This document shows, piece after piece, positions 23,824 through 29,277 of a DNA stretch of 29,277 nt (its first letter is position 1; each line of letters begins with the position of its first letter). Location: contig JAQZAY010000009.1 of the NCBI GenBank assembly GCA_029239415.1, forward strand, positions 1 to 29,277. The letters are read 5' to 3'. The notes below the pieces were generated by a model that worked only from the letters and a program-made list of their open reading frames with translations, did not search any database and was not told where the DNA came from. The translations under genes and the position numbers were made by a program. This stretch comes from Pseudomonas sp. (GTDB lineage: Bacteria > Pseudomonadota > Gammaproteobacteria > Pseudomonadales > Pseudomonadaceae).

Positions 23824-24197
23824 CAGGTACGCCAGGTGATCTCTTCTTCGCCGTCGGCGCTGATGCGGATCCAGCGATCGGCATCTTCCTCGCCTTCTTC
23901 CTCGGACCAGCTGCCCGGTGCGCAGCGCACTTCGACCTGCAGGGCGGCATGGGCGGCGCGCGCGCAGGCGATGTCGTCCTCCCATGGGGTCTGGTCGCTT
24001 TCCAGGAACAGGCTGTTCCATTTCCCTACAGCCTTAGGTAACCAGGTAACCGGAATGTTACCGGCCTTGCACTTCCAGGTCTGGCCCTTCTGTACCCAGT
24101 CGTCGCAGGGGCCCACGGCCTCGTTGAGCCAGGCAGTCACCTGCTTGTGGTCGACGTCGGCGTCCTTGAGGTAGATCTCGATATCAGGTTGGCGCAT
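23823..24197 (-). CDS. Conserved hypothetical protein
   Basis: This is a 124-residue soluble, acidic protein. It begins MRQPDIEIYLKDADVDHKQV and has five tryptophans plus three cysteines; the middle reads NIPVTWLPKAVGKWNSLFLE. The C-terminal part has an acidic patch (SEEEGEEDADRW) and ends in EEEITWRT. I recognise no domain. There is no signal peptide. GGAG about 8 bases before the ATG supports the start, and it follows rlmA by only 16 bases, so it looks like the third gene of a dapE-rlmA operon. The stop abuts the repeat terminator of the convergent cold-shock gene. Confidence 0.8.
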   Translation of the reverse strand: MRQPDIEIYLKDADVDHKQVTAWLNEAVGPCDDWVQKGQTWKCKAGNIPVTWLPKAVGKWNSLFLESDQTPWEDDIACARAAHAALQVEVRCAPGSWSEEEGEEDADRWIRISADGEEEITWRT

Positions 24198-24213
24198 TCA
24201 GGGCTCCGGGTGC

Positions 24214-25026
24214 TCAGTCTTGACGCACGAAATAGTCGTATCGCATGGAAACCGTGACCTCGAACGGCTCGGGCTGCTCGATGACCCGGGCCCGGCGCTC
24301 GGCGCTGGCGCGCCAGCCGTGCGGGGTCATGGCCAGCAGGTTGGCGCGAGCGCTGGCCTCGGCCAGTTCCAGGCGAAAGTTCAGGGTCTCGCTGTGGGCA
24401 TGGCGCATCCCTTCGGGGACCAGTGCCAGGTGTTTGTCGTCCGCGTAGGGGCGTACTTCATCGTAGAGCACCTGGCGCAGCTCCATCAGGTGGTCGCTGG
24501 TCGGGCCGACGCGCATCAGGCCGCCACCGGGGCTCAGCAGGCGCCGGGCCTCCTGCCAGTCGAGCGGGCTGAAGACGCTGGCGATGAACTGGCAGCTGGC
24601 ATCGGCCAGCGGCACGCGGGCCATGCTGGCGACCATCCAGGTCACCGACGGGTCGCGGCGACAGGCACGCTTGACCGCTTCGCGCGAGATATCCAGGGCA
24701 AAGCCTTCGGCCTCGGGCAGCGCCTGGGCGATCTGCGCGGTGTAGTAGCCCTCGCCGCAACCGATGTCGAGCCAGCTTGCGGGCTGGCGCTCGGCGGCCA
24801 GTTGCGCCAGGCGCCGGGCCACCGGCGCGTAGTGGCCGGCCTCGAGGAAGTCGCGGCGGGCCTCGACCATGGCCTGGTTGTCACCGGGGTCGCGGCTGTT
24901 CTTGTGCTGCACCGGCAGCAGGTTCAGGTAGCCCTGGCGGGCACGATCGAAGCGATGCCCGGCCGGACACACCACGCCGCTGTCGACGTGGAGCAGGGCA
25001 GCGCTGCACAGAGGACAGGTGAGCAT
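24214..25026 (-). CDS. rlmA: 23S rRNA m1G745 methyltransferase RlmA
   Basis: This 270-residue SAM-dependent enzyme methylates N1 of G745 in 23S rRNA. An N-terminal zinc finger is formed by C4, C7, C20 and H24, in CPLC and CPAGHRFD. It is followed by ARQGYLNLLPVQ and DNQAMVEARRDFLEAGHY, both typical of RlmA(I). The SAM loop is WLDIGCGEGYY at residues 85-95, and motif II is in GFALDISREAVK. The start ATG (25026-25024) shares one base with the dapE stop (TGATG), so translation is coupled. The next gene follows after 16 bases. Family call is firm; the symbol rrmA is an older name. Confidence 0.95.
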   Translation of the reverse strand: MLTCPLCSAALLHVDSGVVCPAGHRFDRARQGYLNLLPVQHKNSRDPGDNQAMVEARRDFLEAGHYAPVARRLAQLAAERQPASWLDIGCGEGYYTAQIAQALPEAEGFALDISREAVKRACRRDPSVTWMVASMARVPLADASCQFIASVFSPLDWQEARRLLSPGGGLMRVGPTSDHLMELRQVLYDEVRPYADDKHLALVPEGMRHAHSETLNFRLELAEASARANLLAMTPHGWRASAERRARVIEQPEPFEVTVSMRYDYFVRQD

Positions 25027-26177
25027 CAGGCGAGCAACCGTACCAGGGTCTGGTAGTAGATGTCGGTCAGCACGTCGAGGTCGCTGGCCAGGACCCGCTC
25101 GTTGACCTGGTGAATGGTGGCGTTGACCGGGCCCAGCTCGACCACCTGGGTGCCCATGGTCGCGATGAAGCGGCCGTCGGACGTGCCGCCGCTGGTCGAA
25201 GCCTGGGTCTCGCGGCCGGTGATGGCCTGGATGCTGGCCGACACCGCATCGAGCAGTTCACCCGGTTCGGTGAGGAACGGCAGGCCCGACAGGGCCCATT
25301 CGATCGACCATTGCAACCCGTGCTTGTCGAGAATCGCCGCGACCCGCGCCTGCAGGTCCTCGACGGTCGACTCGGTGGAGAACCTGAAGTTGAACAGGGC
25401 GGTCAGCTCACCCGGCACTACGTTGGTGGCGCCGGTGCCGGAATTGAGGTTGGAAACCTGGAAGCTGGTCGGCGGGAAGAAGGCATTGCCCTCGTCCCAG
25501 TGTTCGGCGGCCAGCTCGGCCAGCGCGGGCGCGGCCAGGTGGATCGGGTTGCGCGCCAGGTGGGGATAGGCCACATGGCCCTGGACGCCCTGCACGGTCA
25601 GCTTCGCGCCCAGCGAGCCACGGCGGCCGTTCTTGACCACGTCGCCGACCAGCTGAGTGCTCGACGGCTCGCCGACGATGCACCAGTCCATACGCTCGCC
25701 GCGCGCCGCCAGGCGCTCGACCACGGCCTTGGTACCATGGTGGGCAGGACCTTCCTCGTCGCTGGTGATCAGGAAAGCGACCTTGCCCCGGTGGTCGGGA
25801 TATTCGCCGACGAAGCGCTCGCAGGCCACCACCATGGCGGCCAGGCTGCCCTTCATGTCGGCCGCGCCGCGCCCGCAGAGCATGCCTTGGGCGTCGATCA
25901 GCGCATCGAAGGGCTCGTGCTGCCAGGCCTGCACCGGGCCGGTGGGGACCACGTCGGTGTGGCCGGCGAAGCACAGCACCGGGCCGTCCTGCGTGCCATG
26001 GGTCGCCCAGAAATTGTCCACGTCCTCGATGCGCATCGGTTCAAGGACAAAGCCGGCATCGCCCAGGCGCTGCATCATCTGTTTCTGGCAATCGGCATCG
26101 ATCGGGGTCACCGAAGGGCGACGGATCAGGTCGCAGGCCAGTTGGAGGGTCGGCGAGAGGTCGGCGGGTGCCGTCAT
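25026..26177 (-). CDS. dapE: Succinyl-diaminopimelate desuccinylase
   Basis: This 383-residue zinc enzyme removes succinate from N-succinyl-LL-2,6-diaminopimelate in the lysine and peptidoglycan precursor pathway. Metal and catalytic residues are in place: H73 and D75 in [13 protein letters not shown]107 in [11 protein letters not shown]141 and E142 in [11 protein letters not shown]170 in VGEPSST, and a late His in [20 protein letters not shown] near residue 325-333 is the substrate region. Full length. The frame is open to 26249 but CCGGAG about 6 bases before 26177 gives the start. It is the first gene of a likely dapE-rlmA-unknown operon. Confidence 0.97.
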   Translation of the reverse strand: MTAPADLSPTLQLACDLIRRPSVTPIDADCQKQMMQRLGDAGFVLEPMRIEDVDNFWATHGTQDGPVLCFAGHTDVVPTGPVQAWQHEPFDALIDAQGMLCGRGAADMKGSLAAMVVACERFVGEYPDHRGKVAFLITSDEEGPAHHGTKAVVERLAARGERMDWCIVGEPSSTQLVGDVVKNGRRGSLGAKLTVQGVQGHVAYPHLARNPIHLAAPALAELAAEHWDEGNAFFPPTSFQVSNLNSGTGATNVVPGELTALFNFRFSTESTVEDLQARVAAILDKHGLQWSIEWALSGLPFLTEPGELLDAVSASIQAITGRETQASTSGGTSDGRFIATMGTQVVELGPVNATIHQVNERVLASDLDVLTDIYYQTLVRLLA

Positions 26178-26222
26178 GTGGGACTCCGGGCAAGGCAAGG
26201 CGGGAAAAAACTGGGGCGTTAT

Positions 26223-26231
26223 CTTATAGCA
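26223..26231 (-). promoter_or_regulatory. Candidate extended -10 promoter of dapE
   Basis: On the minus strand TGCTATAAG reads as an extended -10 (TGn then TATAAG, five of six). It would start transcription near 26216, about 39 bases before the dapE start. The -35 region is poor, which extended -10 promoters tolerate. Confidence 0.45.
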
Positions 26232-26324
26232 AACGGCAGGGCCGCGCATGGCTGCGGGAGCGTTGGTGAGCTCCGTCCCAGGGATCAGCGCCGAATCTAA
26301 TGAAATGCTCCTCCCAGGCCTCCC

Positions 26325-26345
26325 CAGTGGGAGATTCTCCCACAG
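26325..26345. other. Hairpin between ndvB and dapE
   Basis: GTGGGAG (26327-26333) and CTCCCAC (26337-26343) form a perfect 7-bp stem around ATT; one A-A mismatch then a further pair extends it. It lies 41 bases after the ndvB stop and lacks a T run, so terminator function is uncertain. The rest of the 26178-26385 gap shows only the dapE promoter. Confidence 0.45.
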
Positions 26346-26385
26346 GTAAAGCGGTGACCTCAGGCTTGCGCCGTACCTGGGGGGA

Positions 26386-28977
26386 TCAGGTGGCCGTCGC
26401 CTCCTGCACCCGCTCCCCGGGTTTTGGCAGCGAGGAGAGAAACGCCATGATCAACGCGGCAAGATAGGGCAATGATTGCACCAGCAGCATGATCACCCAG
26501 AAGCGCATGTCGGAGCTGGGCAGTCCCTGCACCAGGTAGATCCCGCCTGCGGCACCCCACAGCAGCAGCATGATGAACAGTTCCTCCCGCGCCTCGGAGA
26601 TCGCCACCAGCAAGCCATGGCTGTCGGCATTCTTGGGCGTGCGGAAGAACGGCATGCTGCTGGTGAAGAAGCCATACAGCACCGCCTTGGCGATGGTGTG
26701 CGACAGGGCCAGCCCCGCCAGGGCGGCCGCGAAGGCATCCTTGAGGTCGACGCCCACGGCGCGGCGATACAGGAAGATGATCTTGCCCACCTTGAACACG
26801 AACAATGCCAGCGGCGGAATCGCGAAGATCAGCAGCGGCGGGTCGACCCGCTGAGGCACGATGATCATCGCGGCCGACCAGAGCAGCGCACCGACGGTGA
26901 AGAAGATGTTCATGCCGTCGGCAACCCACGGCAGCCAGCCCGCGAGGAAGTGATAGCGCTGGCCCCGGGTCAGCTCGGTGCCCTTGCCGCGCAACAGTGC
27001 CGCAGTATGGTGCTTGATGATCTGGATCGCCCCGTAGGCCCAGCGGAAACGCTGTTTCTTGAAGTCGATGAAGGTGTCGGGCATCAGGCCCTTGCCATAG
27101 CTGTTATGGGCGTAGGCGGCGGACAGGCCTTTCTCGAAGACGCGCAGGCCAAGCTCGGCATCCTCGCAGATGCACCAGTCGGCCCAGCCGAGCTCCTCGA
27201 GCACCGAGCGCCGGGTCATGGTCATGGTGCCGTGCTGGATGATCGCGTCACGGTCGTTGCGGGTGACCATGCCGATATGGAAGAAGCCCTTGTACTCGCT
27301 GTAGCACAGCTTCTTGAAGGCGCTCTCGTGCTGGTCGCGGTAGTCCTGCGGCGACTGCACCACGGCGATCTTCGGGTCGGCGAAGTGCGGGACCATGTGC
27401 TTGAGCCAGTTGCGGTCGACGCAGTAGTCCGAGTCGATCACCGCAATCACTTCGGCATCCTTGGCGGTGTGCGGGATCAGGTAGTTCAGCGCGCCACCCT
27501 TGAAGCCTGCCAGGGGTGCGACATGGAAGAACCTGAAGCGCTCGCCGAGCAGATCGCAGTGGGCCTTGAGCGGCTCCCACACGGCCGGGTCCTTGGTGTT
27601 GTTATCGATGACCAGGACCTCGAAGTCCGGGTAGTCGAGGGCGGCCAGGGCGTCGAGGGTCTGCTTGACCATCTCCGGCGGCTCGTTGTAGCACGGCACG
27701 TGCACCGATACCTTGGGCCGGTAGGCAGTGTCGGCCTGCACCGGCAGGAATTCGCGGCGACGCTTGTGGGTCCAGACCGTCTCGGCCAGTTCATGGGCCT
27801 CGGTGAGCAGCACGATGAACACGCCGAGCGCGCCCAGGGCCAGCAGGAAACCGACGGTCAGGCTGAACCAGGTACTGTATTGCTGGCTGTAGTCGTAGCC
27901 GATCCACACCAGCACCGACCCGCACAGGAACGCGGTGAAGGTGAGGAAGGTGCGGCCGCGCTGGCGCAGGGCGGAGCCATCGATCAGCAGCAGGGTCAGG
28001 GCAAGCATGGCCAGAACCACCGAGCCGACCGCCAGCGCGCGCCACTGCGGGATCGCCACCACGGGCCCCTCGAAGTTGAACTTCTGCTGGCGCTCGGCGT
28101 TGAACACGCCCCAGTAGGCACCGACCGAACCTTCGTCGCTGGCCTTCCACGGCTGGTCGTAGGCCTCGATGATGAAGTAGTTGTAGCCGCGGCGGTTCAG
28201 GGTGTTGGCCAGGGTCCGCAGGTAGATCGCCTGGTCGGCCTGGGTGGCGTCGGCGCCGCCGCGCATGCGGCCGTTGCTGGGCCAACCCACCTCCGACAGC
28301 AGCAGCGACTTGCGCGGGAACTGCTGCTTGAGGTCGCGGGCGCGGTCGAGCACGAACTCCACCGAGTCGCTCATCGGCACGAACTCCCAGTAGGGCAGGA
28401 TGTGCGCGGCGATCAGGTCGACATGGTCGGCAAGCTCGGGGTGTTCCTTCCAGATATGCCACTGCTCGCTGGTGGTCACCGGCACCTTCACGGCAGCCCG
28501 CACCCGGTCCAGGTACTGGATCAGCCCTTCGGGGGTGACCTCCTCGCGGAACAAGGCCTCGTTGCCGACCACGACGCGCACCACGCTGCGCGAGGTATTG
28601 GCCAGCTCGATCGCCTTGGCGATCTCGCGCTCGTTGCGCTCGATGTCCGGGCTGATCCACACGCCTAGGGTCACTCGCAGGCCGAGCTCTTCTGCCAGGC
28701 GTGGAATCTGGTCCTGGGTGCCTTCGACGGTGTAGATGCGGATGCTGTCGGTCAGCTTGCTCATCTGCTCCAGGTCCTGGCGCAGCTGGGCCTCGTCGGG
28801 GTACTGGGCTTTCTGTGGGCTCTGGTTCAGGCGAAATGGCGAATAGGAAAAGCCGGAGATCTGTTCCGGCCAGGCAGGAGCGGTCACCGGGCGGTTGATC
28901 AGGGCCCAGAACCCGGTGAACAGCGCGGCAATGGCCAGGACCACCACCAGGTTGATTCCAAATTTACGCGATGACAT
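26386..28977 (-). CDS. ndvB: Fused GH17 glucanosyltransferase - GT2 glucan synthase (NdvB-like)
   Basis: This 863-residue membrane protein should polymerise glucose from UDP-glucose and remodel the product into periplasmic beta-glucans. An N-terminal anchor (about residues 8-27) leads to a periplasmic GH17 domain (about 38-310) with likely acid/base E140 in VVVGNEAL and nucleophile E229 in [12 protein letters not shown]. Membrane helices at about 314-332, 343-361 and 370-392 follow. The cytoplasmic GT2 domain (about 420-660) has PCYNEPPE, the D-x-D pair D515/D517, ED at 605-606, and QRFRW at 642-646, as in processive synthases. More helices lie at about 670-850. In P. aeruginosa ndvB (PA1163) sits beside dapE, as here, and is linked to cyclic glucans and biofilm-specific antibiotic tolerance. 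The ribosome site is weak. Confidence 0.9.
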   Translation of the reverse strand: MSSRKFGINLVVVLAIAALFTGFWALINRPVTAPAWPEQISGFSYSPFRLNQSPQKAQYPDEAQLRQDLEQMSKLTDSIRIYTVEGTQDQIPRLAEELGLRVTLGVWISPDIERNEREIAKAIELANTSRSVVRVVVGNEALFREEVTPEGLIQYLDRVRAAVKVPVTTSEQWHIWKEHPELADHVDLIAAHILPYWEFVPMSDSVEFVLDRARDLKQQFPRKSLLLSEVGWPSNGRMRGGADATQADQAIYLRTLANTLNRRGYNYFIIEAYDQPWKASDEGSVGAYWGVFNAERQQKFNFEGPVVAIPQWRALAVGSVVLAMLALTLLLIDGSALRQRGRTFLTFTAFLCGSVLVWIGYDYSQQYSTWFSLTVGFLLALGALGVFIVLLTEAHELAETVWTHKRRREFLPVQADTAYRPKVSVHVPCYNEPPEMVKQTLDALAALDYPDFEVLVIDNNTKDPAVWEPLKAHCDLLGERFRFFHVAPLAGFKGGALNYLIPHTAKDAEVIAVIDSDYCVDRNWLKHMVPHFADPKIAVVQSPQDYRDQHESAFKKLCYSEYKGFFHIGMVTRNDRDAIIQHGTMTMTRRSVLEELGWADWCICEDAELGLRVFEKGLSAAYAHNSYGKGLMPDTFIDFKKQRFRWAYGAIQIIKHHTAALLRGKGTELTRGQRYHFLAGWLPWVADGMNIFFTVGALLWSAAMIIVPQRVDPPLLIFAIPPLALFVFKVGKIIFLYRRAVGVDLKDAFAAALAGLALSHTIAKAVLYGFFTSSMPFFRTPKNADSHGLLVAISEAREELFIMLLLWGAAGGIYLVQGLPSSDMRFWVIMLLVQSLPYLAALIMAFLSSLPKPGERVQEATAT

Positions 28978-29057
28978 AGGGTGTTCAGGTTCCGAAGGCG
29001 GAAACGGGCGGACGCTGCCCGAATGCGGGATCTACGCTTGTCCGGGAGACTCAAGAG

Positions 29058-29084
29058 TTGGATTTTCTGCATGGGCCGAAGTTC
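29058..29084 (-). promoter_or_regulatory. AlgU (sigma-22)-like promoter of ndvB
   Basis: On the minus strand a perfect GAACTT (29084-29079) is followed by a 16-base spacer and TCCAA (29062-29058). The spacer ends GCAGAAAA, which resembles the algD promoter as I recall it. Transcription would start near 29050, about 73 bases before the ndvB start codon. The -10 box matches TCTGA at three of five positions, so this rests mainly on the -35 box and the spacing. Confidence 0.5.
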
Positions 29085-29195
29085 TTGGCCGTGGTGTCGT
29101 AGTCCAAATCTATCAATTACCTTGGACATTAAAGCATTGGATCGGCCATTACCAATCTGCCGCGCGGCGTTGATGCCATCGCCGGCTCGGCGGCC

Positions 29196-29201
29196 TATAA
29201 T
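29196..29201 (+). promoter_or_regulatory. -10 box of the tcdA-like gene
   Basis: TATAAT is a perfect -10 hexamer 27 bases before the ATG at 29229. A TTGATG at 29170 stands 20 bases upstream, which is too far for a good -35. CCGGC/GCCGG with TTTTTT (29182-29216) spans it and could look like a terminator. Confidence 0.5.
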
Positions 29202-29228
29202 GCGCGCCGGTTTTTTCGGGGTGACACC

Positions 29229-29277
29229 ATGAGTACAGAAGATCCACGCTTCGCCGGCGTCGCCCGGCTCTACGGCG
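29229..29277 (+). CDS. tcdA: TcdA-like tRNA t6A dehydratase, cut by the window end
   Basis: Only the first 16 codons are present, reading MSTEDPRFAGVARLYG. This matches my recollection of the start of Pseudomonas TcdA (CsdL/YgdL, E1-like fold), which cyclises t6A to ct6A on tRNA with ATP. GGGG at 29218-29221 is a plausible ribosome site. The ATP-binding glycine loop and active residues would lie beyond the window, so the call rests on the N-terminal residues alone. A tRNA t6A-linked gene would be a partner in pathway to the tsaB gene further back. Confidence 0.6.
   Translation, partial: MSTEDPRFAGVARLYG

Noticed and set aside
26476..28668. Plus-strand frame of 730 codons across ndvB
   Set aside because: Antisense to an intact GH17-GT2 protein with all its motifs; composition is that of a shadow.

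Overview
The window is about 29.3 kb of high-GC, gene-dense bacterial chromosome. Codon use, lipoprotein signals and gene order point to a Pseudomonas of the P. putida type. The gene order rsmJ - TetR - RND adaptor - RND pump - plsB, and ppc - adk - tsaB with a nearby OmpA lipoprotein, is as I remember it from Pseudomonas chromosomes. I see no phage, IS element, CRISPR array, tRNA or rRNA, and the region reads as core genome.

Layout. (1) 25-3834, plus strand: a compact, partly overlapping cluster of a TetR regulator, a lipoprotein, a DUF1704 putative metallopeptidase, a lipoprotein alpha/beta hydrolase and a small membrane protein, closed by a bidirectional terminator. (2) 3879-5691, minus strand: an OmpA-type lipoprotein (LptF-like), a DUF4398 lipoprotein that precedes it in transcription behind an AlgU (sigma-22)-like promoter, and a small, possibly ribbon-helix-helix protein. 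(3) 5874-10172: ppc, adk and tsaB; tsaB appears to carry a one-base deletion near its start. (4) 10303-13024, plus strand: a small unknown protein, a DUF72 protein, a PEP mutase/isocitrate lyase-family protein and an extensin-like (LAS/M15-type) putative peptidase. (5) 13027-15182: a minus-strand protein with two 46-residue repeats, plus-strand rsmJ, then a minus-strand TetR repressor. (6) 15357-19520: RND adaptor and pump (MexJK-like), divergent from the TetR gene with palindromes between them. (7) 19590-23285, minus strand: a DUF4197 protein, a YbaY-type lipoprotein and plsB. (8) 23507-29277: a cold-shock protein followed by a repeat-rich terminator; then minus strand, in order of transcription, ndvB, and separately dapE-rlmA-unknown; and finally the first codons of a TcdA-like gene on the plus strand.

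How it fits together: much of the window concerns the cell envelope. It holds five lipoproteins besides the MexJ-like adaptor, an OmpA peptidoglycan anchor, a putative peptidoglycan-type metallopeptidase, glycerol-3-phosphate acyltransferase, diaminopimelate synthesis (dapE), an efflux pump and a periplasmic glucan synthase. Two AlgU-like promoters, upstream of the DUF4398-lptF pair and of ndvB, suggest that part of it responds to envelope stress.

The most useful second looks are the tsaB frameshift, the HExxxH plus QEGLA residues of the DUF1704 protein and the small operon around it, the two AlgU-like promoters, the duplicated-repeat protein at 13027-13647, and the palindromes between the TetR and efflux genes.
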